A stretch of 64,000 bases of DNA from Lachnospiraceae bacterium (GTDB lineage: Bacteria > Bacillota > Clostridia > Lachnospirales > Lachnospiraceae). Positions 19,465 through 30,043 of the stretch are shown here, piece after piece; the stretch's first letter is position 1; each line of letters begins with the position of its first letter. The notes beneath the pieces were generated by a model. It made no database searches and had not been told where the DNA came from. It was given only the letters and a program-made list of their open reading frames with translations. The stretch is taken from assembly GCA_900769115.1 (NCBI GenBank), contig CAAGFJ010000056.1:1-64000 (forward strand), in the 5' to 3' direction. The translations under genes were made by a program, and so were the position numbers.

Positions 19465-19493
19465 TTAAATTAATTATGATTATAGAATTTTAG

Positions 19494-21356
<1,863 letters not shown>

Positions 21357-21383
21357 TTCGAATGGATACTTTGAAATGATAGT

Positions 21384-21409
21384 CCCACGGTTTCGATAGA
21401 GACCGTGGG
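21384..21409 (+). terminator. Intercistronic hairpin between dnaK and dnaJ
   Basis: CCCACGGT (21384-21391) and ACCGTGGG (21402-21409) form a perfect 8-bp stem with a 10-base loop and no following T run. It is more likely a partial terminator or mRNA-stabilising hairpin that lowers dnaJ relative to dnaK than a full stop. Confidence 0.55.
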
Positions 21410-21436
21410 TACTCTTAGTCGATAAAGGTGAGGAAG

Positions 21437-22606
21437 ATGGCAGAAACAAAGAGAGATTATTATGAGGTTCTTGGCGTTGCAAAGAATGCAACAGATGCAG
21501 AATTAAAGAAGGCTTACCGACAGATTGCCAAGAAATACCATCCTGATATGAATCCGGGAGACAAGGAAGCAGAAGCAAAGTTTAAGGAAGCTTCCGAGGC
21601 TTATAAGGTATTGAGTGATCCGGATTCCAGAGCAAAGTATGATCAGTTCGGTCATGCTGCATTTGATCCAAATGGTGGCATGGGTGGAGCTGGATTCGGT
21701 GGATTTGACTTTGGTGATATGGGAGATATCTTTGGAGATATCTTCGGAGATATGTTTGGCGGCGGAGCAAGAACCCGCCAGTCCAATGGTCCGATGAAAG
21801 GTGCCAATATTAAGACCAGTGTCCGTGTAAAGTTTGATGAAGCGGTATTCGGATGTCAGAAGGAATTGGAATTGCCACTGAAGGACGAATGTGTTGTATG
21901 TCATGGTACGGGTTCCCAGCCGGGACATAACCCGGAGACCTGTCCGAAGTGTAATGGTAAGGGTCAGGTTGTATTTACACAGCAGTCTTTGTTTGGCGTA
22001 GTTCGTAATGTACAGACTTGTCCGGAATGTTCTGGTACGGGTAAAGTCATTAAATATAAGTGTACACAGTGTTCCGGTACCGGATATGTGAAGAGCAAGA
22101 AGAAGATTCAGGTTGTGGTACCGGCAGGTATCGACAACGGACAGAGTATCCGTATCCGTGAGAAAGGAGAACCGGGTGTCAATGGCGGTGGACGTGGCGA
22201 TCTGCTTGTTACCGTATTGGTTGACCGGCATCCGCAGTTCCAGCGTCAGGAATATGATCTGTTCTCTACAGAGCCGATTACATTTACACAGGCTGCACTG
22301 GGTGGAACCATTACGATCAATACGATCGATGGGCCGATGGAATATGAGATTAAGCCGGGTACACAGACAGATACGAAGATTAAGCTGAAGGGCAAGGGTG
22401 TTCCGACGCTTCGTAACAAGAACGTGCGTGGTGACCACTATGTTACCCTGGTTGTTCAGGTGCCGGATAAGTTGACGGAGGAGCAGAAGACGATTCTTAA
22501 CAACTTTGATGAAGCAACGGGATCTACGGCGAGACGATCTACCGATTCTGCAGGTGATTTCAGCTTTGGTGGACATAAGAAAAAAGGTTTCGGTAAGAAA
22601 CGCTAA
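21437..22606 (+). CDS. dnaJ: Chaperone DnaJ (Hsp40, type I)
   Basis: This 389-aa cochaperone stimulates the DnaK ATPase and delivers substrates. The J domain (1-70) contains the HPD tripeptide in [10 protein letters not shown]. It is followed by a Gly/Phe-rich region ([18 protein letters not shown]), four zinc-binding CxxCxGxG repeats ([36 protein letters not shown]) and the C-terminal beta domains. An upstream GTG at 21428 is in frame, but the AGGTGAGG ribosome site matches the ATG at 21437. Confidence 0.98.
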   Translation: MAETKRDYYEVLGVAKNATDAELKKAYRQIAKKYHPDMNPGDKEAEAKFKEASEAYKVLSDPDSRAKYDQFGHAAFDPNGGMGGAGFGGFDFGDMGDIFGDIFGDMFGGGARTRQSNGPMKGANIKTSVRVKFDEAVFGCQKELELPLKDECVVCHGTGSQPGHNPETCPKCNGKGQVVFTQQSLFGVVRNVQTCPECSGTGKVIKYKCTQCSGTGYVKSKKKIQVVVPAGIDNGQSIRIREKGEPGVNGGGRGDLLVTVLVDRHPQFQRQEYDLFSTEPITFTQAALGGTITINTIDGPMEYEIKPGTQTDTKIKLKGKGVPTLRNKNVRGDHYVTLVVQVPDKLTEEQKTILNNFDEATGSTARRSTDSAGDFSFGGHKKKGFGKKR

Positions 22607-22622
22607 GAATAGAGAATGAGAG

Positions 22623-22664
22623 AATACCGTTACATGATATGTTGTCGTGTAGCGGTATTTTTTT
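22623..22664 (+). terminator. Rho-independent terminator of the heat-shock operon
   Basis: A stem of AATACCG(T/C)TACA-type arms (22623-22637 with 22644-22659, G-U pairs allowed) is followed by a run of seven T, directly after dnaJ. Confidence 0.85.
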
Positions 22665-22696
22665 GTTTTCATTTATGTTTTCACGAAAATATGTAC

Positions 22697-22725
22697 TTGT
22701 ATGTTCGCAGGAATATAGGTACAAT
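22697..22725 (+). promoter_or_regulatory. SigA-type promoter of prmA-rsmE
   Basis: TTGTAT (22697-22702), a 17-bp spacer and TACAAT (22720-22725), after the dnaJ terminator and about 50 bp before prmA. Confidence 0.6.
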
Positions 22726-22773
22726 AGAGGAAGTGAACAGCAATGAAACATATAGAAGAGGAGTATAATTGGT

Positions 22774-23733
22774 ATGAAATGGACGAAAGTAACGGTAGAG
22801 ACAACCACTCAGGCAACCGATATGCTGAGTTATGTATTAGATGAATATGGAGTAGAGGGCATTGAGGTAAAGGACAAGATTCCTCTGTCCGAAGCAGATA
22901 CGAAGGCAATGTTTATTGATATTCTGCCGGAATTGCCACCGGATGATGGCGTGGCAGAGATATCCTGCTATATTGATGATAAGATTGATGTTAAGGATCT
23001 GTGTAATTACATTGCAGAACAGTTGAAGGAGATGTCAGCATATCTGCCGGTAGGAACCGGTAAGATCTCGCTTGGCGAGACGGAGGATAAGGACTGGATC
23101 AATAACTGGAAGGAATTCTTCCATCCGTTCCGGTTAGAGGATAATATCGTAATTCAGCCAACCTGGACAGAGATCGCAGATGCCAAGCCGGATGATATTG
23201 TAATCCATATTGATCCGGGTGTTGCATTCGGAACCGGTTCGCATGAGACAACAAAGTTATGTATTGCTAATCTTAAAAAGTATATCAAGCCGGATGGAAC
23301 GACATCGGTTATGGATGCCGGATGCGGAAGTGGTATTCTTTCGATTGTTGCAATGAAGTTAGGAGCAAGCAAGGTATACGGTGTTGATATTGATGAGCTT
23401 GCAGTGGAGGCAAGTAAGGCGAATCTGGCATTGAATGATATCCCAGAGGACAAGTATACGATCGTGTTGGGCAACCTGATCGAGGACAAGGAATTTGCAG
23501 AGGGAGCAGCCAGTGTGGGACAATATGACGTTGTAGTTGCCAACATATTAGCAGACATTATTATTCCGTTGTCTGCGGAAGTACGCCCATTTATGAAGGA
23601 GAATGGAGTGTTCATTACATCCGGTATCATCAATACGAAGGAACAGGCAGTAAAGGATGCACTGATCCAGAATGGATTTGAGCTTGTGGATACAACCTAT
23701 ATGGGTGAGTGGGTGTCGATTGTAGCGAAGTAA
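22774..23733 (+). CDS. prmA: Ribosomal protein L11 methyltransferase
   Basis: This 319-aa SAM-dependent enzyme methylates ribosomal protein L11. An N-terminal substrate-recognition domain (1-120) precedes a class I methyltransferase domain with IDPGVAFGTGSHETT, the SAM loop MDAGCGSGILSIVAMKLGA, the acidic VYGVDIDELAV and the catalytic-type VVANILADIIIPL. It lies between dnaJ and rsmE, the standard order in Clostridia. Confidence 0.97.
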   Translation: MKWTKVTVETTTQATDMLSYVLDEYGVEGIEVKDKIPLSEADTKAMFIDILPELPPDDGVAEISCYIDDKIDVKDLCNYIAEQLKEMSAYLPVGTGKISLGETEDKDWINNWKEFFHPFRLEDNIVIQPTWTEIADAKPDDIVIHIDPGVAFGTGSHETTKLCIANLKKYIKPDGTTSVMDAGCGSGILSIVAMKLGASKVYGVDIDELAVEASKANLALNDIPEDKYTIVLGNLIEDKEFAEGAASVGQYDVVVANILADIIIPLSAEVRPFMKENGVFITSGIINTKEQAVKDALIQNGFELVDTTYMGEWVSIVAK

Positions 23734-23745
23734 GAGGAGCAGAGT

Positions 23746-24489
23746 ATGTATCGTTTTTTTGTGAGCCCGGAGCAATTGTTGCAGGAGCCAATCCGGATCG
23801 GTGGAGAAGATTATAACCATATTCACAATGTACTCCGTATGAAGACTGGAGAGGAAGTCCTGGTAACGGATCAGGGAGAAAAAGAATATCTGTGTGAGAT
23901 TGCAGACTATGACACGGATGCACAGGAAGTACAGCTACGGGTAGTGGATGTGTTCGGAAATAACCGGGAACTGCCGGCGAAGATCGTTCTGTTTCAGGGA
24001 TATCCGAAGGGAGATAAGATGGAACAGATTGTACAGAAGGCAGTTGAACTAGGTGCTGCTGAGATCGTTCCGGTTATGATGAAACGCTGTGTCGTGAAGT
24101 TAGACGATAAGAAGGCGGCAAAGAAGATAGAACGGTTGAATGGAGTTGCGCTGAGTGCTGCCAAGCAGTCAAAGCGTGGCAGAATTCCGGAAGTGAAACC
24201 AGCCATGAACATGGAACAGGCAATACAATATGCCAAATCCCTGGATAGTATCCTTGTTCCATACGAGAGTGCAGAAGGGATGGAATATTCCAAGAAGGTA
24301 ATCCATGAGAGTACGGATGGCCGATCTATTGGAATCTTTATCGGACCGGAGGGCGGATTTGAACCATCCGAGATAGAACAGATAGAGGCCGTTGGGGGTA
24401 AGGTAATCTCCTTGGGACATCGGATCCTGCGGACAGAGACGGCGGGGATGGTGGTATTGTCGTTGTTGATGTTTGGGTTGGAAGAATAA
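23746..24489 (+). CDS. rsmE: 16S rRNA (uracil1498-N3)-methyltransferase
   Basis: This 247-aa SPOUT-class methyltransferase of the small-subunit rRNA begins with a PUA-like domain (MYRFFVSPEQ and HIHNVLRMKTGEEV). The C-terminal trefoil-knot domain shows GIFIGPEGGFEPSEIE and ILRTETAGMVVLSLL, both diagnostic of RsmE. It starts 12 nt after prmA with GAGGAG as ribosome site and is cotranscribed with it. Confidence 0.97.
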   Translation: MYRFFVSPEQLLQEPIRIGGEDYNHIHNVLRMKTGEEVLVTDQGEKEYLCEIADYDTDAQEVQLRVVDVFGNNRELPAKIVLFQGYPKGDKMEQIVQKAVELGAAEIVPVMMKRCVVKLDDKKAAKKIERLNGVALSAAKQSKRGRIPEVKPAMNMEQAIQYAKSLDSILVPYESAEGMEYSKKVIHESTDGRSIGIFIGPEGGFEPSEIEQIEAVGGKVISLGHRILRTETAGMVVLSLLMFGLEE

Positions 24490-24564
24490 ATGCAATCCTA
24501 GTGTTTCGGGATTAAAAATGAGAAAAATTATGTAGAAAATAACGTATTGAGAGGCAAAGTACAT

Positions 24565-27210
24565 ATGAAAATTAAGAATTTTATAAAAAGAAATTGGAGT
24601 TATATTGTTGCAGTATTGATTCCATGGATATTTGTTATCATACATTCTTTTGTGAATGGCTCCTGGTTATCGGGTGACGGAACGATTCTGTCTGGAGATT
24701 CCGGTACGGTTTATTATGAATTGTATGCAGAACTATGGAATAAGGTACACGAGGGGGGCTCTTTGTTCTTTAGTTGGAATCTGGGTGGTGGTATCGATTT
24801 TTATACTGCGGTGTGTAACTATCTGATCTCGCCATTTACTTTGATAGCATTACTGGTTCCAAAGATGCAACTGGTAAATGCAATACAATGTATCATGGTA
24901 TTAAAATGGAGTTGCCTGGCATTTACAATAGTGTATTATTTGCAGCATACACGTAATAACAGAATAGAAGACCGCAAAGGGTTGATTATCCTTTTGCTGG
25001 CTTTGGCATTTTTCTTTGGAAATAGTTCTATATGGATGTGGGGATGTCTATCACCGTTTGATGTCATGATATTATTTCCACTGTATGTTCTGTGGATTGA
25101 GAAAGTACAGGATGGGGAGAAGTCGGGATCTTTATATATTATTATGTTGATTGGATTTTTGTGTAATTGGCGTATGATGATATCGGTTTCTATATTTCTT
25201 GCAATCTGGTATTGGATACAGGTGGATCGAAATAGCTGTAATGTTGCGAAAAATATGATGTATTATTTTCGTAATATAGTGCTTACTGCGATTGCTTCGA
25301 GTTTTGTGATCGTTCCATGTGCGCAGACACAGGATATTATGGGCAAAGTGTGGAAAGGAATGACAATATCACAATATTCAAGACATATTATCGTGTCGTT
25401 CGTAGACCTTGTACAACGTTTCTTTGTATGTGATACCCTTCCGATCGCGGCAGAAGGCGAGCCAATGTTATATTGTTCAATCACTATTCTGGTTCTGGCA
25501 TTATTATATATATGGATTCCGGTTCGCCGAAAACAAAAAGTGGGTGTAATCCTATTGTGTGTTCTACTGTTGGCGGGTCTTATGACTGGTGCCGGCAACC
25601 TGATGTGGCATGGATATATTGGAATGCAGCCGACGGTAGATAGCTTTGCATTTATGCTTGCATTTACGTTGATCTATATGGCGATGCAGGTATTAGAATA
25701 TTTGCAGACCATTCGAATCCGATATATATTAGGAACACTTGTGGTAGAGTTGGCGATTATCGTATATACATTTTTCCATATTGTACTATATCAGGATTTT
25801 TATGTATATTTAGCAAGTGTGCTGATACTTGTTTTTGTCTCTATGATGATTTTGTTTTGCCGCAAGAAAAGTATTCAATACAGAAATGTTCTGATTGTGT
25901 TTGCAATTGTTGGAATTGGTGAACTTTTGACAAATGGTTATTACCAGGTACGTGAATTTAATATGTATCCGATGGATACTTTGTATTATCATAAGCAGAG
26001 TAATGTTCTGATGCAGAATATTGAACTTAATAATGGAGAACGGATAATGGCAGGTCAGGTTGAGCCTAATTATGGAGCAGTGGAAGATCAACCGTATTTT
26101 TCACTGCAATTACCATATTGTAATGGTGAAATGAAAACGTTGTGCAGGCAATTAGGATTTGCAGTGGATGACACATCTTATAGCAGTGTTGGCAGCTCGC
26201 CGCTTATTAATAATATGTTCCATATTTCTTATGGTATGGCACAGGGAGATGTGGCGGTCAGTGATGCAGACAAAATTGCTGAAAATAAGGGATACAATCT
26301 GTATAAGATGAGACGTCTGTCAGGAGATGGATATATGGCGGGAGAGTCGGTTATGGATTGGAATACAGATTCTGCGTCACCATTTGAGGTACAGAATGCT
26401 TTTGTAAACAGTGCGTTTGGAACCGGTAATATATTCGATGTGATTACTCCGGATGTAGAATGTTATTCTGTGTTGGGTGGAGCGCGTTACGAAGAGGAAT
26501 TACATCATGGGGAAGAAGGACATGAACATGATGAAGATGCAGAAGTGGATCATTCCTGTCAATATGATGAAAAGGCTGGTTATTATCATTATTTGTATAA
26601 GAAAATGTATAAGGATGATATAGTGGAAACTTCGTTTGTTTCAGATGGAGAATCTGATTATTATGTGTTTGTGAGTGGAGACCAGAAACAATATACGGCT
26701 GTGGTGATCGACGATTCCATTCAGTATACGGATCAGCTTACGTCCAAGCAGATTATGCTGCATATCGGACAGATTGCAAAGGGTAAGACAATTAAAATAC
26801 AGTCGTATGGTGTTATGGATGATCTTGCAGACGGTAATTTATATTATCGAATTGCAAAGTTTAATGAATCTAATTTTGCAAAAGCATATGAGAAAATGCA
26901 GCAATCTGTATTATCTTTTGTGAATAAAAACGATAATAGCATAGAAGGTAAGATTTCTGTGCAAGAGGATGGTGTGATGGTGACTGGTATTCCGGCGCAG
27001 AAGGGAATGTCGGTTCAAGTGGATGGTAGACAGGTAGATTATAAGACGGTTGGTGGTGCTTTGCTCGGAGTTGAGTTGACAAAGGGGCAGCATACAATTA
27101 CTATTACGTATGGTACGCCATATGTGGTGCCTGCTTTGATAATATCTGTGATCGGTCTGATGTTGGCACTTGCGTGGTGTGTGATGGATGGAAAAATGAA
27201 GAAAAATTAG
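24565..27210 (+). CDS. YfhO-family multi-pass membrane protein (GT-C-like)
   Basis: This 881-aa protein starts with a membrane helix (about 10-30), has roughly a dozen more up to about residue 480, a large extracellular domain (about 490-850) and a final helix near 850-875. The Asp-containing loop SGDGTILSGDSGTVYYE near residues 35-50 and the W-N-L-G-G-G-I-D-F motif are typical of YfhO. In Bacillus and Listeria YfhO takes part in glycosylation of lipoteichoic acid with an undecaprenyl-sugar donor; that role here is by family only. The extracellular part contains HHGEEGHEHDEDAEVDH (about 646-662), a metal-binding-like stretch. I chose ATG 24565 (ribosome site GAGAGG) over an in-frame TTG at 24547. 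Confidence 0.82.
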   Translation: MKIKNFIKRNWSYIVAVLIPWIFVIIHSFVNGSWLSGDGTILSGDSGTVYYELYAELWNKVHEGGSLFFSWNLGGGIDFYTAVCNYLISPFTLIALLVPKMQLVNAIQCIMVLKWSCLAFTIVYYLQHTRNNRIEDRKGLIILLLALAFFFGNSSIWMWGCLSPFDVMILFPLYVLWIEKVQDGEKSGSLYIIMLIGFLCNWRMMISVSIFLAIWYWIQVDRNSCNVAKNMMYYFRNIVLTAIASSFVIVPCAQTQDIMGKVWKGMTISQYSRHIIVSFVDLVQRFFVCDTLPIAAEGEPMLYCSITILVLALLYIWIPVRRKQKVGVILLCVLLLAGLMTGAGNLMWHGYIGMQPTVDSFAFMLAFTLIYMAMQVLEYLQTIRIRYILGTLVVELAIIVYTFFHIVLYQDFYVYLASVLILVFVSMMILFCRKKSIQYRNVLIVFAIVGIGELLTNGYYQVREFNMYPMDTLYYHKQSNVLMQNIELNNGERIMAGQVEPNYGAVEDQPYFSLQLPYCNGEMKTLCRQLGFAVDDTSYSSVGSSPLINNMFHISYGMAQGDVAVSDADKIAENKGYNLYKMRRLSGDGYMAGESVMDWNTDSASPFEVQNAFVNSAFGTGNIFDVITPDVECYSVLGGARYEEELHHGEEGHEHDEDAEVDHSCQYDEKAGYYHYLYKKMYKDDIVETSFVSDGESDYYVFVSGDQKQYTAVVIDDSIQYTDQLTSKQIMLHIGQIAKGKTIKIQSYGVMDDLADGNLYYRIAKFNESNFAKAYEKMQQSVLSFVNKNDNSIEGKISVQEDGVMVTGIPAQKGMSVQVDGRQVDYKTVGGALLGVELTKGQHTITITYGTPYVVPALIISVIGLMLALAWCVMDGKMKKN

Positions 27211-27225
27211 AAGAGGAATAGAAAC

Positions 27226-28380
27226 ATGGAAGTATATTTTGATAATGCAGCAACAACGAAGATCATTCCGGAAGTGCGTGAGATCATGCTTCGGACGATG
27301 GATGAGGATTACGGCAATCCGTCATCCATGCATCGGAAGGGTGTGGAAGCAGAGAACTATGTGCGTAATGCAAGGAATAGTATTGCAAAGCAGTTAAAGT
27401 GTGAGGCGAAAGAGGTTATCTTTACGTCTGGCGGTACGGAGTCAAACAATCTTGCTTTATTAGGACTTGCTCTGGCGAATAAGCGGGCGGGTAATCATAT
27501 TATTACAACCGGAATTGAGCATGCTTCAGTATATAATCCGGTTCTTTACCTGCAGGATCTGGGATTCCGGGTTACCTTCTTGAAAGTGGATGCACATGGT
27601 AAGGTCGACCTTGAGCATTTAAAGGAAAGTTTATGTGAAGATACGATTCTTGTTTCTACGATGGCGGTCAACAATGAGATTGGTGCAGTAGAGCCGATTG
27701 AAGAGATTGCAGCAATCATTAAGGAATACAATGTAGAGCATAATAAGAAGATTCTGTATCATGTAGATGCGATTCAGGCATATGGCAAGCGCGTGATCTA
27801 TCCAAAGCGGGTCGGGATTGATGCCATGTCTATGAGTGGTCACAAGATTCATGGGCCGAAGGGTAGTGGAGCGTTATTCGTAGACAGTAAGGCAAAGATC
27901 AAACCGGTATTATATGGTGGCGGTCAGGAGAAAGGAATGCGTTCCGGTACAGAGAATACAGCGGCAATTGCCGGCATGGGTAAGGCGACAGAGATTATGT
28001 ATGGCAGACTGGAAGAGAATGCAGAGAAGATGCAGGCAGTCAAGAATGCCCTGATTGAAGGGGCAACGAAGATAGAAGGCGTTACGGATAATTCCGGTGA
28101 ATCTCCGCATATTGCAAGCTTAAGTTTCCGGGGTGTGCGGAGTGAAGTGCTGCTTCATGCATTAGAGGATAAGGGTATTTATGTATCAGCCGGTTCGGCA
28201 TGTTCTTCCAATCATCCGGCAATTAGTGGAGTGCTTCAGGCAATTGGCTTGGAGAAAGATTTGTTAGAATCTACTTTACGTTTCAGTTTTTGTGAGTATA
28301 ATACAGTAGAGGAAGCAGAATATACGGTGAAGGTGCTAGAGGAGATTCTGCCATTACTTAGAAAGTTTACGAGAAAGTGA
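27226..28380 (+). CDS. Cysteine desulfurase (class V aminotransferase, IscS/NifS type)
   Basis: This 384-aa PLP enzyme removes sulfur from cysteine and donates it as persulfide. PLP is bound by Lys207 in SMSGHKIHGPKGSGALF and the active-site Cys326 lies in SAGSACSSNHPAISG. EVIFTSGGTESNNLALLG holds the phosphate-binding residues. Its position 7 nt ahead of thiI indicates that it feeds sulfur to ThiI for 4-thiouridine in tRNA, the role of NifZ in Bacillus. No Fe-S scaffold gene is nearby, which supports this over a general Isc role. Confidence 0.92.
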   Translation: MEVYFDNAATTKIIPEVREIMLRTMDEDYGNPSSMHRKGVEAENYVRNARNSIAKQLKCEAKEVIFTSGGTESNNLALLGLALANKRAGNHIITTGIEHASVYNPVLYLQDLGFRVTFLKVDAHGKVDLEHLKESLCEDTILVSTMAVNNEIGAVEPIEEIAAIIKEYNVEHNKKILYHVDAIQAYGKRVIYPKRVGIDAMSMSGHKIHGPKGSGALFVDSKAKIKPVLYGGGQEKGMRSGTENTAAIAGMGKATEIMYGRLEENAEKMQAVKNALIEGATKIEGVTDNSGESPHIASLSFRGVRSEVLLHALEDKGIYVSAGSACSSNHPAISGVLQAIGLEKDLLESTLRFSFCEYNTVEEAEYTVKVLEEILPLLRKFTRK

Positions 28381-28387
28381 GAATATC

Positions 28388-29587
28388 ATGGAATATAAGA
28401 CATTTTTGATCAAATATGCGGAGATTGGGACAAAGGGTAAGAACCGTTACGTGTTTGAGGATGTGCTGTGTCAGCAGATTAAGAATCATGTGGCTGGACT
28501 TGGAACATTTGCCATCCGGCGGGAGTATGGACGAATTTTTTTAGAAGCCGAATCAGCGTATGATTATGAAGATCTGATTGCAGAACTGCAGAAGGTGTTC
28601 GGTGTTGTAGGAATCTGTCCGATCGTAGTAGAGAAACAGGTGACGTTTGAAGCAATCAAGGAGAAGGCAATTGAATATATGCGGGAGTGCTATGGAGATC
28701 AGAAGCTGACCTTCAAGGTGAATGCAAGAAGAACGAATAAGAAGTTCCCGATGCAGTCCATGGAATTGAACAGTGAGATCGGGCATTATCTGTTAGAGGA
28801 ATTCCCGGCTTTATCGGTAGATGTGCATAAGCCGGATGTGATGTTGAATATTGAGGTGAGGGAGAAGGTATATATCTATTCCAGGACAATCAAGGGAGCA
28901 GGTGGACTTCCGGTAGGAACCAACGGTAAGGCCATGCTGTTATTGTCTGGAGGAATTGATTCTCCGGTTGCCGGATACATGATATCGAAGCGTGGTGTGG
29001 AATTAGAGGCAGTATACTTTAATGCACCACCATATACATCAGAACGTGCGAAACAGAAGGTGATCGATCTTGCCCGGATCGTATCCGGATATTCCGGTAA
29101 GATCAAGCTTCATATCGTGAATTTCACAGATATTCAGCTTGCAATCTATGAGAAATGTCCACATGAGGAATTAACGATCATTATGCGCCGCTATATGATG
29201 AAGATTGCGGAGCACCTTGCAAAAGAGAATGATTGTCAGGCATTGATTACCGGAGAGAGTATCGGACAGGTGGCATCCCAGACGATGTACAGCTTGGCCT
29301 GTACGAATGAAGTATGCACGATGCCGGTGTTCCGGCCATGTATTGGTATGGATAAGCAGGAGATCGTAGATATCTCGGAACAGATTGATACGTATGAGAC
29401 GTCAATTCTGCCGTATGAGGACTGCTGCACCATCTTTGTGGCAAAGCATCCGGTTACGAAGCCGATCCTGGAGATTATCAAGCGTTCCGAAGAGAATCTG
29501 GCAGAGGTCATTGATACGTTGATGGAAGAGGCTTATGCATCCGTAGAAGTGGTAGAAGCTAAGATAGAAGATCTTGTAAAAGCTTAG
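28388..29587 (+). CDS. thiI: tRNA 4-thiouridine synthase ThiI (no rhodanese domain)
   Basis: This 399-aa enzyme adenylates U8 of tRNA and inserts sulfur. An N-terminal ferredoxin-like domain and a THUMP domain (to about 165) bind tRNA, followed by a PP-loop ATPase domain with SGGIDS at 187-192. The C-terminal rhodanese domain of E. coli ThiI is absent, as in Bacillus, so the persulfide must come directly from the desulfurase encoded just upstream. The Cys-containing YEDCCTIFVAKHP near the end is conserved in this short form. The operon ends at a strong hairpin 45 nt downstream. Confidence 0.95.
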   Translation: MEYKTFLIKYAEIGTKGKNRYVFEDVLCQQIKNHVAGLGTFAIRREYGRIFLEAESAYDYEDLIAELQKVFGVVGICPIVVEKQVTFEAIKEKAIEYMRECYGDQKLTFKVNARRTNKKFPMQSMELNSEIGHYLLEEFPALSVDVHKPDVMLNIEVREKVYIYSRTIKGAGGLPVGTNGKAMLLLSGGIDSPVAGYMISKRGVELEAVYFNAPPYTSERAKQKVIDLARIVSGYSGKIKLHIVNFTDIQLAIYEKCPHEELTIIMRRYMMKIAEHLAKENDCQALITGESIGQVASQTMYSLACTNEVCTMPVFRPCIGMDKQEIVDISEQIDTYETSILPYEDCCTIFVAKHPVTKPILEIIKRSEENLAEVIDTLMEEAYASVEVVEAKIEDLVKA

Positions 29588-29631
29588 AAATGATAAGGAA
29601 ATTGCATTGTATGTGATACAGCGACAATAAA

Positions 29632-29672
29632 AAAGAGGTTGTTATGAAAGGAATCCTTTCGTAACATCCTCT
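29632..29672. terminator. Bidirectional terminator between thiI and the HPr-like gene
   Basis: AAGAGG..TTATGAAAGG (29632-29650) pairs with CCTTTCGTAA..CCTCTT (29654-29672) around a 3-base loop. An A run lies upstream, so it serves both converging transcripts. Confidence 0.8.
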
Positions 29673-29694
29673 TACTTGTCAAGAATCAAGACGA

Positions 29695-29925
29695 CTAGAT
29701 GATGTATGGCTCTAATGCCTTCATAATCTCTGTGTCATCGCCCTCTGCATGGATATTCAAGTCGATTGGCTGTGAGATATCTAAGCTGAAGATTCCCATG
29801 ATAGACTTTGCATCGATTACGTATCTACCGGAAACAAGGTCGAACTCTGCATCAAACTTAGCAATGTCATTCACGAAGCTTTTCACTTTATCAATTGAAT
29901 TCAAAGAAATTTTAACTGATTTCAT
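29695..29925 (-). CDS. HPr-like protein lacking the phosphorylatable histidine
   Basis: This 76-aa protein is colinear with the phosphocarrier HPr of the sugar phosphotransferase system. The AKSIMGIFSLDI segment (39-50) matches the region around the regulatory Ser46 of HPr almost exactly, with Ser41 as its equivalent. At the place of the active-site motif I-H-A-R-P the sequence reads I-D-K-V-K, so the catalytic His is Asp12 and the Arg is lost. It therefore cannot pass phosphate to sugar permeases. It resembles Crh of Bacillus, which keeps the Ser but not the His and acts as a CcpA corepressor. A regulatory role is inference. TTAGGAGG precedes its start. Confidence 0.8.
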   Translation of the reverse strand: MKSVKISLNSIDKVKSFVNDIAKFDAEFDLVSGRYVIDAKSIMGIFSLDISQPIDLNIHAEGDDTEIMKALEPYII

Positions 29926-30015
29926 AGCGTATCCTCCTAAAAAATAATATTATGTCTATGACATTTCTATTCATATGATAACTTTTTGGGTGATAAAAGT
30001 CAAGACGGATATGCG

Positions 30016-30021
30016 TATAAT
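30016..30021 (+). promoter_or_regulatory. Consensus -10 box upstream of mtaB
   Basis: A perfect TATAAT lies 22 bp before the chosen mtaB start. No good -35 is seen 16-18 bp upstream. It supports the ATG at 30044 and argues against a start at 29975. Confidence 0.35.
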
Positions 30022-30043
30022 TTATGTAAAAGGAATTAAATCT

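Noticed and set aside
21503..22672. 389-codon open frame antisense to dnaJ
   Set aside because: It mirrors the codon structure of dnaJ, has no ribosome site and reads as a low-complexity Leu/Arg/Thr-rich sequence without family features.
24490..24564. Terminator after rsmE
   Set aside because: Only a 5-bp stem (AATCC/GGATT) followed by A, not T; too weak to list as a feature.
29975..30043. Upstream extension of mtaB
   Set aside because: A TATAAT box lies inside it, no ribosome site precedes it, and family members start at the later ATG.
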